Assembly (NCBI GenBank): GCA_003994795.1 | Contig: AP018269.1 | Coordinates: forward strand, 4,799,677-4,863,676 | DNA from: Cylindrospermum sp. NIES-4074 | Lineage (GTDB): Bacteria; Cyanobacteriota; Cyanobacteriia; Cyanobacteriales; Nostocaceae | Reading direction: 5' to 3' | DNA length: 64,000 bases | Shown: positions 44,745 through 55,041 of the stretch, piece by piece | How the letters are laid out: every line of letters begins with the position of its first letter | Numbering within the stretch: position 1 is the stretch's first letter | Notes under the pieces: model-generated | What the model saw: only the letters and a program-made list of their open reading frames with translations | The model's database searches: none | What the model was told of the DNA's origin: nothing | Translations under genes and position numbers: made by a program

Positions 44745-46172
44745 ATGCAAATTAATCAGCTTCAAAAGCAACCATCTGCGCCCCTATTCATACTGCTATC
44801 AGGACTTGCTATTATCCCTACTATTAGCTGTACAAATTTTAATTCCATCGCCCAAACTACACCCAAACCAGCCCCCCAAGAAATTATCCAACCTGGAGAA
44901 GTCCGTCCTTTACCTGGGAAGCTAGATAACATACCTGTATTTAACAGCAATAGCCCCGAATGGATTAAAACTGAGGGGATTTTACTTTCTACCTTTCCCG
45001 CAAACGGTAAAAAAAACCCAGCCGCGCACCTGAATTTTCCCTTCCAGGGACGCTTTGATTTATTTGCACATCACTATACCCACACTCCCAAGGATTTACA
45101 AACCCTTTATTTGGGAGTAATTCTGCATAACCCAGGTAAAAAACCTGTGACGGTGGATGTGTTGCAGGGGGCGAGTTATTTGCTGCAAGATGCGCCTTTT
45201 GTGACGTTAGCACCTTATATTGAGAATAATGATGGTAAGGCTTTTTCTGGGCCAGGCGATCGCGCAGTGAGTGACGTACTTCGAGGAATTCGCCAAGCTG
45301 ATTTTCCCTCCAAGCTGGTGATTCCCCCTGGACAAAGCCGAATGTTACTTAATCATCCCATCCCTGTGCGGAATTTGGAAAAGCCGATAAATGGACGGTC
45401 TAGCTTGATACGTCTGCGTAGTAGCGATAAAGTTCATACAGCTAGCTTGGCGATGTTTGCTAAAAAAAATCCTGATGGTAGCGATCGCGCCCCCACTCTA
45501 GCTGAATGGCAAGATTTACTCAATACGGGCAACTTTGCAGGGCCAAGAGATAAAACCCCAACTCCGCCAAATGCAACCAGTGGACAACTGATTTATGGGC
45601 GTGTGGCGGGTGTATCTCAAGGTTCCCAGTGGTCTGCAAATTTGGTGGATAATCCCAAAACCACAACTCTCTCTATTCCTCAACGTGGTAAAGCTATTTC
45701 TTATACTTTAGTTACTTTGCGGGGTGGTCGATTGGGGACTGACCAAATTCAAACGCCGAAGATGCTGGTACGCTATCCAGACACAGCTTATGAAGCGCAT
45801 GGTAATTATGGGGTGGCATATAACCTCAGTTTACCTTTAAGTAATAGTACCAAACAAAATCAAGCTGTCACTGTCACCTTAGAAACACCTTTAAAGGAAG
45901 ATAAATTATCTCAAGGTAATGTCCGCTTCCGTAAACCATCCTTAGATTTTCCTTTCTTTCGGGGGACGGTGCGGTTAAACTATATTGATGACCAGGGACA
46001 GCAAAAGACGCGCTATGTGCATTTATGGCATCGCACTGGCCAGGTTTTAGAACCATTGGTCAAGGTTGTATTACCACCCTCAACTAAGCGCACGGTGAAA
46101 GTAGATTTAATTTATCCACCAGATTCCACACCACCCCAAGTGCTAACGGTGAGAACTTTGGATCAGTTGTAA
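44745..46172 (+). CDS. DUF3370-family secreted protein
   Basis: 475 residues with an N-terminal lipoprotein- or signal-like segment (LFILLSGLAIIPTISCTNF, Cys near 29). The remainder matches the cyanobacterial DUF3370 family: GEVRPLPGKLDNIPVFNSN, GRFDLFAHHYTH, LGVILHNP, NHPIPVRNL, NGRSSLIRLRSSDKV, and a beta-rich end with YVHLWHRTGQ. Function unknown; it probably acts at the cell surface. A Cys in this context suggests lipid attachment, but there is no classic lipobox. Confidence 0.82.
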   Translation: MQINQLQKQPSAPLFILLSGLAIIPTISCTNFNSIAQTTPKPAPQEIIQPGEVRPLPGKLDNIPVFNSNSPEWIKTEGILLSTFPANGKKNPAAHLNFPFQGRFDLFAHHYTHTPKDLQTLYLGVILHNPGKKPVTVDVLQGASYLLQDAPFVTLAPYIENNDGKAFSGPGDRAVSDVLRGIRQADFPSKLVIPPGQSRMLLNHPIPVRNLEKPINGRSSLIRLRSSDKVHTASLAMFAKKNPDGSDRAPTLAEWQDLLNTGNFAGPRDKTPTPPNATSGQLIYGRVAGVSQGSQWSANLVDNPKTTTLSIPQRGKAISYTLVTLRGGRLGTDQIQTPKMLVRYPDTAYEAHGNYGVAYNLSLPLSNSTKQNQAVTVTLETPLKEDKLSQGNVRFRKPSLDFPFFRGTVRLNYIDDQGQQKTRYVHLWHRTGQVLEPLVKVVLPPSTKRTVKVDLIYPPDSTPPQVLTVRTLDQL

Positions 46173-46194
46173 GGTTAGGAGTGCTTCGGCTAAA

Positions 46195-46257
46195 GTGCTG
46201 AGTGCTGAGTGCTGAGTGCTGAGTGCTGAGTTTTGAGTTTTGAGTTTTGAGTTTTGA
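46195..46257 (+). repeat. STRR: 5 x GTGCTGA then 4 x GTTTTGA
   Basis: Five perfect GTGCTGA heptamers (46195-46229) pass directly into four GTTTTGA heptamers (46230-46257). The same GTGCTGA unit recurs at 38877-38900 and 47907-47927, and inverted at 46515-46540. Confidence 0.92.
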
Positions 46258-46286
46258 GTGCGGGTTTCAAATAAGGATGCTTTGTT

Positions 46287-46402
46287 AGGACTTACGCAAA
46301 ATATCTCTCAAACTCTTGTTTCTCTGTGTCCTCTGCGCCTCTGCGGTAGCCTACGGCAAGCCGCTCCGCGTCTACGTTTTTTCATGATTTTGCGTAAGTC
46401 CT
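46287..46402. mobile_element. MITE-like element A, 116 bp, ACTTACGCAA ends
   Basis: Perfect 16-bp terminal inverted repeats AGGACTTACGCAAAAT (46287-46302) and complement (46387-46402). The inside carries the TCTGTGTCCTCTGCGCCTCTGCGG motif in part, common in Nostocales. There is no coding capacity. Confidence 0.75.
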
Positions 46403-46583
46403 GTTTGTGTCTCGTTGTCAGCAATCTCGACACAAATCTTAATATTTTTTATGCCTAAAGGCACTTGCTTTCTTGACAATTTGATGGGTAGTGCCATTAC
46501 TGCTTTTTTACTCAGCACTCAGCACTCAGCACTCAGCACTGTTTTGGTAAATGGGGTAAGTTGGCCCCCATCTCCCAATTTTG

Positions 46584-46889
46584 CTATTTACCGCCGTAGA
46601 AAAAGGCAATTTCCTTTTCTTTCAGGGGCGCAAAGCCAGCATCTACAAGCTTTTGGTCAAGTTCTGCTTGAGGGATGTGTTTTGCACCAATTCGCACAAT
46701 GCGCGATCGCATGGTGTTGGAGACACCACTGCGCTGTCTATTCGCCTCTAGCCCCATGACTGTGGTATACAGTTCTAACTTGGCAGGGGGAATGGGAGAG
46801 CCATCAAAATCAATTCCTTGCGCGATCGCTTCATCAATAGCATCAGCACCGGTAGTGGTTTGATTCCCTGGAGTTGTTTCAGTAGGCAT
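46584..46889 (-). CDS. Conserved cyanobacterial protein, likely DUF4090 family
   Basis: 101 residues. The core GIDFDGSPIPPAKLELY, VMGLEANRQRSGVSNTMRSR and RIGAKHIPQAEL, followed by LVDAGFAPLKEKEIAFFYG, is strongly conserved across cyanobacteria; I believe it is the DUF4090 family, from memory. The first 20 residues are a Thr-rich variable tail. The role is unknown. It is flanked on both sides by MITE-like elements of the same ACTTACGCAA family. Confidence 0.78.
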   Translation of the reverse strand: MPTETTPGNQTTTGADAIDEAIAQGIDFDGSPIPPAKLELYTTVMGLEANRQRSGVSNTMRSRIVRIGAKHIPQAELDQKLVDAGFAPLKEKEIAFFYGGK

Positions 46890-46919
46890 GGCGTTTGTTC
46901 TTCGTCGCTTTAGGTACAG

Positions 46920-47106
46920 GACTTACGCAACTGACATGGCTTTGTAGGGTGCGTCTTTGGCAATTAAAAATTAAAAATTAAGAATTAAAAATTAAAGATG
47001 AAAGCACTAACTTTTTTGGGTTTCATTTTTAATTTGTAATTTTTAATTGGAGTAGAGCGACTGGCGCACCCTACACGAAACCTTGAGTGTGACACTTGCG
47101 TAAGTC
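46920..47106. mobile_element. MITE-like element B, 187 bp, ACTTACGCAA ends
   Basis: Inverted ends GACTTACGCAA (46920-46930) and TTGCGTAAGTC (47096-47106). Inner arms GTAGGGTGCG and CGCACCCTAC and an AT-rich centre (AATTAAAAATTAAAAATT) make the whole element one long imperfect hairpin. It shares its end sequence with element A. Confidence 0.72.
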
Positions 47107-47228
47107 ATAAGGTAAATCTTACCAGTCTAGCCGCCACCTGCTAAAGTAATTAGGGCTGTGTATAGACTTGTAACTTTTCGAGTTTTTGGTTTAATCTCTA
47201 ACCAATGGTGTAGCAATTAGGTGATGCT

Positions 47229-47612
47229 ATGTCTGATGCTCAAACTCCTCTCAACAAAGACCGTAGCCTCGAACAAGCTCTGACCAACAAAATCATCGAT
47301 GATTATTTCGAGAATTCTGAAAGTTGGCTCAGAGCGATTTTGCGAATGTGCATTTTCTCCTTAGCGCACATCGATGGACAGCCTGTTTTCGTTGTCGAAT
47401 GTCCAAATCAAGCAGTAGCCAAGCGCCTCAGCCGCAAAATCCATCCTTTTCGAGGATTAGTGTATTTTTTAACTGATAATTTTACAGGCAGCGATCGCAC
47501 TTTATTTTGTTACCACGAAAGCACAAAGGGGATATGGCGCTGTTTTGACACCGACACCAACTCTTGGAAAGCCCTCCGCAATTTGCAATCACCTACTACC
47601 ACCAATGAATAG
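47229..47612 (+). CDS. Conserved hypothetical protein, 127 aa
   Basis: 127 residues, no named family recognised. Central part: SLAHIDGQPVFVVECPNQAVAKRLSRKIHPF and TLFCYHESTKGIWRCFDTD, a mix of strands and helices. It appears intact, with an ATG and no obvious signal or membrane span. It is convergent with a small membrane protein gene only 4 nt away. Confidence 0.65.
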   Translation: MSDAQTPLNKDRSLEQALTNKIIDDYFENSESWLRAILRMCIFSLAHIDGQPVFVVECPNQAVAKRLSRKIHPFRGLVYFLTDNFTGSDRTLFCYHESTKGIWRCFDTDTNSWKALRNLQSPTTTNE

Positions 47613-47616
47613 TTAA

Positions 47617-47871
47617 CTATTCCCGCTCTTGGTGGGTTGCTAAACCGCCGACAAACGCTCCTAAGATGGTGCCTGTCCAGATTCCTGCTGTGCTACCTTG
47701 CCACATTGCTCCTGGTGTTTCCCAAGCGTTGCACATCTGTTTAAAGCCCCAAGGCTGATTTTGACACTTCTGGCTATGGAGCATTAAGGAAATTTGTCCG
47801 CTGATGTAACCACCAAAAAAGCCACAAGATAACGCTAACAAGGTGCAGATTAGAATTCGTTTGTTTTTCAT
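47617..47871 (-). CDS. Small membrane protein, 84 aa
   Basis: I choose the ATG at 47871 (MKNKRILICTLL); a longer frame reaches 47970 but runs through repeat DNA. Two hydrophobic parts (ICTLLALSCGFFGGYISG and GIWTGTILGAFVGGLA) flank a loop with Cys in QKCQNQPWGFKQMCN. No family is recognised. The convergent neighbour ends 4 nt away. Confidence 0.6.
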   Translation of the reverse strand: MKNKRILICTLLALSCGFFGGYISGQISLMLHSQKCQNQPWGFKQMCNAWETPGAMWQGSTAGIWTGTILGAFVGGLATHQERE

Positions 47872-47880
47872 GGGAATAGG

Positions 47881-48122
47881 CGATCGGTAATTGGTAGTTA
47901 TAGCAAAGTGCTGAGTGCTGAGTGCTGAGGAGCCAGCCGCGTGGGCGGGTTTCCCGACTTGAGGAGCCACTGCGTTGCGGGGGTTCCCCCCGTTGAAGCA
48001 AGTGGCGTCGGACTGGCGTTGCTGAGTATAAACCCAGTTGCTTCAAGGCTTTGAGGAATCAACACCGTTCTAACCACCGAGAAGGTTGCTATATCTTACC
48101 GATTACCAATTACCAATTACCA
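47881..48122. repeat. Repeat tract between a small gene and ppc
   Basis: Contains three GTGCTGA heptamers (about 47907-47927), a GGAGCCAGCCGCGTGGGCGG type mobile block, and a final TACCAATTACCAATTACCA heptamer run to 48121. Confidence 0.6.
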
Positions 48123-51100
48123 TCAACCTGTATTTCTCATTCCCGCAGCAATACCATTAATGGTTAACAATGCCCCTCGCAGTAACTCGCCCTTACTATA
48201 ACGTGAGTGAATCACCCCAGAGGTGCTTGTATTCTGGGATTGTCGGAGACGTTTGAGCAGGGAAACCTGTATAAACCCTAAAGGCACAATTGTCCCGTTG
48301 CGTAACTGCACAGAACGCTGCAAAATCGGATCACCATCTAAAAGTTGATTGTGTCCAGTAATTTGTAACACCAAATCTCTGGTGAGATAGAATTCGCTAG
48401 CAATTTGTTCAAAAACTTGAGCAAACCTGGCTTTATCTTCAGGTTTTGACAATTCTTGGACGTAATGACGAGCCATTTCAATATCTACTTTAGCCAAGGT
48501 CATTTCTGCTTTGGAAATCACCATTTTGAAGAAAGGCCATTTGACATAAAAGTAGCGGAGCAATTTCAGATGTTCTTCTGGTTCAGAATTTAAGAATTCT
48601 TGCAAAGCTGTGCCGATACCATACCAGGAAGGTAGCAAAATCCGGGTTTGTGTCCAGCTAAACACCCAAGGAATCGCTCGCAGACTGCTTAAATCTTTTT
48701 TACCAGAGGGACGACGTGCTGGCCGGGAACTAATTTGTAGCTGGCTAATTTCTTCAATGGGAGTTACTTGGTGGAAAAAGTCAGTAAAATCAGGCTGTTC
48801 GTAAATTAGAGCGCGATAATGTTGACGCGATCGCACTGCTAACTCTTCCATAATCTCATTCCAGGGTTCAATATCATCAAACCCAGTCCGCAGCAAACTC
48901 GCTTGAATGACGGCGGTGGTGATAGTTTCCATGTGGTACAAAGCCAAGTCCACCAAGGAGTATTTAGAAGCTAAAACTTCCCCTTGTTCGGTAATCTTGA
49001 TTCTGCCGTTAATACTGTGACCTGGTTGAGCTAAAATTGCCTCATAAGCTGGGCCACCACCCCGTCCCACAGAACCGCCGCGTCCGTGGAAAATCCGCAA
49101 ATTGACGCCATATTCTTCGGCTATTGTCTGGAGGGATTTTTGGGCTTTATGAATTTCCCAGTTGCTGCTTAAAAAACCAGAGTCTTTGTTGCTGTCAGAA
49201 TACCCCAGCATAACTTCTTGTAAATCTATTCTGGGGGAAGGAGTGACATTTTCCGCGTCTTGGTGTTGCTCTGTCCCCTTCTCTGCTTCATAGCCGCCAG
49301 CTAACAAAGCACGATATAAGGGTAGGGTAAACAGTCGGCGCATAACGCTGCGAGAGCGTTGTAAATCCTCCACTGTCTCAAATAGAGGCACAACTTGAAT
49401 TGTACCAACTGCGATCGCCGGATCAAAAAGTCTGGCTTCTTTCGCTAACAGCAAAACTTCCAGCACATCGCTGACATCGCGGCACATACTAATAATGTAA
49501 GTTTGGCAGATTTTCACACCAAACTCTTGTTGTAGCGATCGCACAATGCGGAATGTTTCGATGATATCGTTGGTTTTTTCAGAAAAAGGCAATTCCGCCG
49601 GAATTAACGGCCGACGGGTTTGCAGTTCTCCTGTCAACCAAGCGACTTTCTGTTCTTCTGTGAGTTCGTTGTAAGGCTGGGGTAAAACTTGCAGGTATTC
49701 GAGAATTTCATTCAGCGCGTCAGCGTGACGGGATGATTCTTGGCGGATATCTAACTGTGTGAGGTTAAAGCCAAAAATTTCGACTTGACAGATCAGATTT
49801 TCCAGTTCCCGACAACTTAAACCAGTTTCCGTTAAGTTCCGTTGAATCAAGCGCAGTTCTGCTAAAAAATCTAACCCCGAACGGTACATGGGGCTATCTT
49901 GATTTTTCGGCGTTTCTCGATTATACAAAGCCAGATTGCGATCGCGAGTATTTTCTAGCCGCTTGAGCACGTAAGCCAGCTTCAACCGATAAGGTTCTTG
50001 GCGATAACGCAACGCCAGAGAGTCATATACTTCGCTCAATGTAGACTGATCTAACTCTAAGGATTCCAGCAAGTCTGGTAAGACATCACTCCAGTGCATG
50101 GACACACTTAATAACTCAATCAGCTGCTTCACTGAGTGGATATATCTCTCCAATACCATTTTCCGCTGATAGCAAGCTGTCTGCCAAGTAATTTCTGGTG
50201 TCACCGATGGGTTTCCATCTCGATCAGAACCTACCCAAGAGCCAAAAGAACAGAAGTTTTTACTTGGTAGCGCCAACCAAGGAAAAGTTTCACCTAAAGC
50301 GTATTTGAAGCGTTTATACAGTTGAGGAATGCCATCAAATAACACTTCTTGAAAGTAGTGTAGGGCATAATCTACTTCATCCAGCACCGTGGGTTTGAAC
50401 TGGTGGAGTTCGTCTGTGCGCCACCACAGGCGAATTTCCTCTAGCAATCGTTCCCGCACATCTATTGCTTCCCAAGCATAGCTGTCGCCAACATTACCAG
50501 AGCGGTGTTCTACTGCATCCAGCTGTTGTAAAAGATGTACAACTTGGCGCTGCTTATCCCGAATGGTGTGACGGACAATTTCCGTCGGGTGTGCGGTGAA
50601 TACCAAACGCACATCTAATTGTGCAATTAGGCGTTGAATTTGTTGGGGTGGTACATTCAGCTGGAATAAATGAGGAAACAACGCTGCAAAAGTACCTTTG
50701 TGTTTGACTTGTGCTTTATCCATCCAACTTTTTGTGAGTAAGTCTGCTCCTCTTCCCTTGCTCACCGGCGCATCGTCTTCTCTTTGGTTGCTGGAATAGA
50801 TAATATTTGGTAAAGTTTGTTGCTCTGTTGGTTCTGCTTCTGTGTCAGAATAACGAGTCAATTGCTGCCTTTGTTCGTACTCCTGCTCTATGATGTTAAT
50901 CAGCTGAAAGTACAGCGCAAAAGCACGAGCGGCGCGGATGGCTTCGTTGATATTCAGTTGTTCAATCAATTTGACAGCTGATTCGGCTTGGTCATTTGTG
51001 GCTTGTCCTTCTGGCGAACACAAATCGCGCAACTGTCGCAATAACTCCACCATTTTTTGACCGCATTCTTGTCGGAGAACTGACTCCCACAGTTCCTCTA

Positions 51101-51185
51101 CTACCTGTAGACGATGACGCAAAAATAATTCCGACACGGGGTAGATATTCGCAGCTTGCGATAAAGAGTATAAAAGGGAACCCAT
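48123..51185 (-). CDS. ppc: Phosphoenolpyruvate carboxylase
   Basis: 1020 residues, typical of cyanobacterial PEPC. Catalytic signatures: [13 protein letters not shown] (His, near 205), [16 protein letters not shown] (near 320), [34 protein letters not shown] (near 700), and [11 protein letters not shown] variable acidic insert lies near 115-150. It carboxylates phosphoenolpyruvate to oxaloacetate, feeding amino acids and, with icd, 2-oxoglutarate. The C-terminus [11 protein letters not shown] is canonical. Confidence 0.97.
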   Translation of the reverse strand: MGSLLYSLSQAANIYPVSELFLRHRLQVVEELWESVLRQECGQKMVELLRQLRDLCSPEGQATNDQAESAVKLIEQLNINEAIRAARAFALYFQLINIIEQEYEQRQQLTRYSDTEAEPTEQQTLPNIIYSSNQREDDAPVSKGRGADLLTKSWMDKAQVKHKGTFAALFPHLFQLNVPPQQIQRLIAQLDVRLVFTAHPTEIVRHTIRDKQRQVVHLLQQLDAVEHRSGNVGDSYAWEAIDVRERLLEEIRLWWRTDELHQFKPTVLDEVDYALHYFQEVLFDGIPQLYKRFKYALGETFPWLALPSKNFCSFGSWVGSDRDGNPSVTPEITWQTACYQRKMVLERYIHSVKQLIELLSVSMHWSDVLPDLLESLELDQSTLSEVYDSLALRYRQEPYRLKLAYVLKRLENTRDRNLALYNRETPKNQDSPMYRSGLDFLAELRLIQRNLTETGLSCRELENLICQVEIFGFNLTQLDIRQESSRHADALNEILEYLQVLPQPYNELTEEQKVAWLTGELQTRRPLIPAELPFSEKTNDIIETFRIVRSLQQEFGVKICQTYIISMCRDVSDVLEVLLLAKEARLFDPAIAVGTIQVVPLFETVEDLQRSRSVMRRLFTLPLYRALLAGGYEAEKGTEQHQDAENVTPSPRIDLQEVMLGYSDSNKDSGFLSSNWEIHKAQKSLQTIAEEYGVNLRIFHGRGGSVGRGGGPAYEAILAQPGHSINGRIKITEQGEVLASKYSLVDLALYHMETITTAVIQASLLRTGFDDIEPWNEIMEELAVRSRQHYRALIYEQPDFTDFFHQVTPIEEISQLQISSRPARRPSGKKDLSSLRAIPWVFSWTQTRILLPSWYGIGTALQEFLNSEPEEHLKLLRYFYVKWPFFKMVISKAEMTLAKVDIEMARHYVQELSKPEDKARFAQVFEQIASEFYLTRDLVLQITGHNQLLDGDPILQRSVQLRNGTIVPLGFIQVSLLKRLRQSQNTSTSGVIHSRYSKGELLRGALLTINGIAAGMRNTG

Positions 51186-51389
51186 ATTCTCTGCTCTTGT
51201 AAAGCCGATTACTGTTGACAGTTCTAGGTTTTGTGATTGATGCTTATCCCAATTTTGGATTTGAGATTTGAGGTCTTGGCTGACAATTCTTTACCAAAAG
51301 GCTGTGCCAGGAATCTCAAACCATACTACTGATCCAATTTGGCATCAAAAGAATATTCCGGAGCAAATAATCGCTTACAGTATATTTTT

Positions 51390-51626
51390 TTAACTTTGAT
51401 TTTGTTGTTGATCCTCTGGAAAGTTGAGAATGGGGAGGCGATCGCCCCGAAACAATTCTTCACTTTGCTCACCTAAAGCTTCTAGTGCTTTACCAGTTGC
51501 TTTCTGGGCGATGAGCAGCAGTAGGATAGACGCTGTACCTACTTGTAAAAGAAAAGATTGGGGAATGCTAAACAAAGTCAGATTTAATCCGGGGTTAGAT
51601 GATTGCTTTTGGCTCACAGTTGGCAT
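51390..51626 (-). CDS. Small conserved membrane protein, 78 aa
   Basis: 78 residues. One hydrophobic span (FLLQVGTASILLLLIAQKA, about 25-43), then an amphipathic helix (GKALEALGEQSEELFRGDRLPILNFPEDQ). The polarity and helix are typical of short conserved cyanobacterial proteins of unknown function. An overlapping plus-strand frame is the less likely choice because it lacks a comparable span. Confidence 0.55.
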   Translation of the reverse strand: MPTVSQKQSSNPGLNLTLFSIPQSFLLQVGTASILLLLIAQKATGKALEALGEQSEELFRGDRLPILNFPEDQQQNQS

Positions 51627-51846
51627 TGCTGATTTTTGGTGAAACAGTTAGATGAGTAGAACATAGGCAAAACTCAATCTTAGTCGGACTTGCAACCTTA
51701 TAAAACTGTCTTGGTCGATTTTGCCAGCCAATAAGGTAACAAAAGTGTTAAAAAAAAACTGCAAAATGTGATAAACCTGTATGGTTCTAGTTTACAGATG
51801 TAGGCACTACCCCCCAATACTCGTTTCCTGTTACACTTAACTTCCC

Positions 51847-54800
51847 ATGAAAACAGTATTACTTGATCGCCAGCAATCCTTAGTGCAATGGGTAAGCCAA
51901 GCAACAGGGATCAACACTTTCGGGGTGAAAGTCCGGTTGCGGGGAAACGATCTACACATTCTTTGTGAAGGTACAGAATGTCCCCTGCGTTGGCGCACTT
52001 TGTCTGACTTGCTGCAAGCACTACAGCAAACAGACTTGGATAGCTTAACAAGTAGTGGACAACCCTCAATATACCAAGTATTTGTCTACGGTCGAAAGAA
52101 AGGGGAACACCGGCCCCAATGGTGTCATCGGGTGTACTTGAATCAATTAGATCGGCATATAGAGCAGGTAAAACAAGCCCTGCTGGCAGATGCGGAAAAA
52201 TCCAGACAACCTGGTGGGGCGCTAATTGTCTCTAATGAAAGTCTAGCACGCCAAGGAAAGGCAGATGCGATCGCTCGTTATCTGAGCGAAACTCTGAGTA
52301 CCTTGGGTGTGGCTGTGCAAGTAAAAATTAAGCAGCCAGGAACTAATGCTGAATCTACAGAAAATCGTCTGTGGATATTTTGCCAGTCGAGTTATAGCCC
52401 TGATGCGTCATTATTAGCAGAACCAGTAGCCCAAAAGTTACGCTATCTCAAGCTGGTGGGTTATCAGGATGCGGTGATTGTTTCCCAAGTGAATGGCGAA
52501 ACTGCACCTGATTGGATGCTGCGGGTAGATTTGACGCCACCAGAAGCGATGCTCAAAGAATGGGCGCGTTGGGGGGATATTCAGGCGATCGCGCGGCTGT
52601 TAACTGAAATTTTATCAGAGTCGAAAATTGCTGTCCAAGCTGCTCTCAAAGAATCCACTCTCCATATCTTTTGCACCCCAGGTTTCGACCCCTTAGAAAC
52701 CGCCCCAGCACCAGATAAAACGCTGTGTTTGCAAAAGATCATCCCCCAGCTAGAAGCGATCGCTCCCCAAGGCATTCTCGCCGCCACTATCTACGGGCAA
52801 AAAACAGCCGACAAGGAACCCGCTTGGATTGATTGGTTATCTTTACCAGCGACAGAACATCCCGCCCTCGCCACAGCACCGTTAGATTTGGGGATTGCTG
52901 GCGATGAACCTGCTATCATATTTTTACTAGAACGCTTACTCAATCCTGACCTAGATTGGCGACTGAAAACAGGAGGAATGCGCGTACTCCTGCTGCGTAA
53001 AGGTGATTTATTGCACATAATGTGCGATGCGCCCGTTTGTCCCACTCGTCAACAAGTTTCTCACAAAGTCGCTCAGTTCATCCGCCAATTAAAAATTCCT
53101 GGTGTGATTGGTGTGCGTATCTACGGACGCCGTGCTGGAAATAAAGAACCTGCTTGGAACTACGGACTAGATTTTGCGACTCGCCAACGGTTAGTGCCAG
53201 AAGCTACACCAGAATTTGCAGCTACTTCAGAATATATTAACGATCTGGTCATCTCGGAAACTAATGAACCGATTTTACGTCCTGACTTAACAACCCAGGA
53301 AGTTCAAAGTTTCGTCACAGAAGTAGCACGGGATTTGGTTACAACTAGCAACAACACAGCGAGAAATTGGCTGTTAGCGAGTCAGTTGGTTACTGAAAAA
53401 GACCAGTTGATGGAACAAAACCTTGATAGTCAAGGGATTTGGGCTGCTGTAGTCTGGGCTGGATTAGGGTTATTGCTGACAATCCAAACTGATTGGATGT
53501 TGGGTTATGTCATCGCTCACACCAAGGTGAATACGCCCAAAGTCGCTAATGTCTCGCCCCTGTCTTCACAGCCAAAAACATCTTTGACATCAGAGCCAAA
53601 TCAAAGTCAGAAAACAGTATTTTTTACAAACGCAGGGAAAACAAAATCCCCTCAAGATGGGAGTTCTGCCTTCAATGCTTCTGGCTTCACCCAAGATGAT
53701 AGTTTACCAGCCGCACCATTAAAAGAAAAGGCAACCGCCACTGCCATTCTTTTAGCAGCGCGATCGCAAATGCCTAGTTTCAATGCTAGACAGTTAGATG
53801 AGCAATTAGCACTGTATAAACAGCGTTTGGCGAGAACTGGTAGTCCACCAGATGTGTTAATTATTGGTTCCTCCCGCGCCCTCAGGGGAGTTGATCCTGT
53901 GGCACTTTCTAAAGCCTTAGCAACTCAAGGCTACACTGGTGTTGATGTATTCAACTTTGGCATTAACGGTGCTACAGCACAAGTTGTAGACTTTATCATC
54001 CGCCAACTTCTAGAACCATCAGAACTACCAAAACTAATTATCTGGGCTGATGGTTCCCGCGCCTTCAATAGTGGCCGCGAGGATATCACCTTTAACGCCA
54101 TTTCCGCCTCAAGTGGCTATAAACAGGCGTTATTGAAAGCACTAACAGCCGAAAATAGCGATCGCCTTCCCCAAAAACCCACAAACCCTGCACCAAAGAC
54201 AGAAATTAAAGCCGAAAAACCAGAACTTAACAGCTATGAAGCTGTCAATCAGTGGTTAAATCAATCTATTGCAGGTATATCTGCTAGCTACCAACACCGC
54301 GACCAAATTAAAACTTTATTACAAAAACAACTCAATTATTTACCATTTAGCGATCGCCATCAGCAAGTCGCATCAAAACATAAAAGCCTCGCAACCGATA
54401 ATCCAGAAGAGGACAACTCTCAGCAAGCAGTTGACTTTGATGGCTTTTTACCTTTATCCATTCGCTTCAATCCTGCTAGATACTATCAAAAACACCCCAG
54501 AGTTCCCGGCAATTACGATAACGACTATCGCTCTTTTCAAGTAGGAGGGCAGCAAGATATAGCCTTGCAATCATTGCTGCAATTTACTCAAACTCGGAAA
54601 ATTTCTCTAGTATTTATCAATATGCCCCTAACCGGAGACTATTTAGACCCAGTAAGAAAAAAATATGAGGAAGAATTCCAGCAATATATGCTAAATTTAC
54701 CTGGTAATTCCAACTTTCTCTACCGAGATTTTAGCCAACTGTGGCTAACAACAAATGAATACTTTTCTGACCCCAGTCACCTCAACCGCTACGGAGCATA

Positions 54801-54855
54801 TGAAGTCTCGAAAAAGCTAGCTAATGACCCATTAATTCCGTGGCCAGCAAAGTAA
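51847..54855 (+). CDS. Four-repeat DUF1574-type membrane protein with SGNH-like domain
   Basis: 1002 residues in three parts. The N-terminal cytoplasmic part holds four related units of 70-100 residues: about 26-110, 150-240, 255-345 and 375-450. Each has an LHI-x-C or LWIFC strand and most end in YG..-P.W. A single span lies at about 531-553, then a Ser/Lys-rich linker. The outer part is SGNH-hydrolase-like: GSSRALRG (about 674-681), FNFGINGAT, and DPSHLNRYGA with D975 and H978. SGNH partners of MBOAT proteins (DltD, AlgJ, PatB) transfer acyl groups to surface polymers; the MBOAT gene follows 187 nt downstream. Confidence 0.8.
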   Translation: MKTVLLDRQQSLVQWVSQATGINTFGVKVRLRGNDLHILCEGTECPLRWRTLSDLLQALQQTDLDSLTSSGQPSIYQVFVYGRKKGEHRPQWCHRVYLNQLDRHIEQVKQALLADAEKSRQPGGALIVSNESLARQGKADAIARYLSETLSTLGVAVQVKIKQPGTNAESTENRLWIFCQSSYSPDASLLAEPVAQKLRYLKLVGYQDAVIVSQVNGETAPDWMLRVDLTPPEAMLKEWARWGDIQAIARLLTEILSESKIAVQAALKESTLHIFCTPGFDPLETAPAPDKTLCLQKIIPQLEAIAPQGILAATIYGQKTADKEPAWIDWLSLPATEHPALATAPLDLGIAGDEPAIIFLLERLLNPDLDWRLKTGGMRVLLLRKGDLLHIMCDAPVCPTRQQVSHKVAQFIRQLKIPGVIGVRIYGRRAGNKEPAWNYGLDFATRQRLVPEATPEFAATSEYINDLVISETNEPILRPDLTTQEVQSFVTEVARDLVTTSNNTARNWLLASQLVTEKDQLMEQNLDSQGIWAAVVWAGLGLLLTIQTDWMLGYVIAHTKVNTPKVANVSPLSSQPKTSLTSEPNQSQKTVFFTNAGKTKSPQDGSSAFNASGFTQDDSLPAAPLKEKATATAILLAARSQMPSFNARQLDEQLALYKQRLARTGSPPDVLIIGSSRALRGVDPVALSKALATQGYTGVDVFNFGINGATAQVVDFIIRQLLEPSELPKLIIWADGSRAFNSGREDITFNAISASSGYKQALLKALTAENSDRLPQKPTNPAPKTEIKAEKPELNSYEAVNQWLNQSIAGISASYQHRDQIKTLLQKQLNYLPFSDRHQQVASKHKSLATDNPEEDNSQQAVDFDGFLPLSIRFNPARYYQKHPRVPGNYDNDYRSFQVGGQQDIALQSLLQFTQTRKISLVFINMPLTGDYLDPVRKKYEEEFQQYMLNLPGNSNFLYRDFSQLWLTTNEYFSDPSHLNRYGAYEVSKKLANDPLIPWPAK

Positions 54856-54883
54856 GACCAGGGGAGCAGAGGAGCAGGGGAGC

Positions 54884-54903
54884 ATGGGGAAAATTTTCCC
54901 CAT
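54884..54903. terminator. Palindrome after the SGNH-like gene
   Basis: A 20-bp perfect palindrome (ATGGGGAAAA and its complement). A second hairpin (GGGTGGGC/GCCCGCCC, with a wobble) lies near 54957-54977. Neither has a strong T-run, so they may slow rather than end transcription. Confidence 0.35.
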
Positions 54904-55004
54904 TAAGCTAAAAATCATCTAATTTGCATAATCAAATTAACTAAAAGTCTTGTGGGGTGGGCATCTTGCCCGCCCGATTAATGCAAATTAAATGGCGAAC
55001 AGCT

Positions 55005-55041
55005 TACCAATGACTAATGACTAATGACTAATGACTAAAAA
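55005..55041 (+). repeat. TGACTAA heptamers directly before the MBOAT start
   Basis: Four perfect copies of AATGACT run up to TAAAAAATG, with no Shine-Dalgarno sequence between them and the start codon. Confidence 0.85.
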
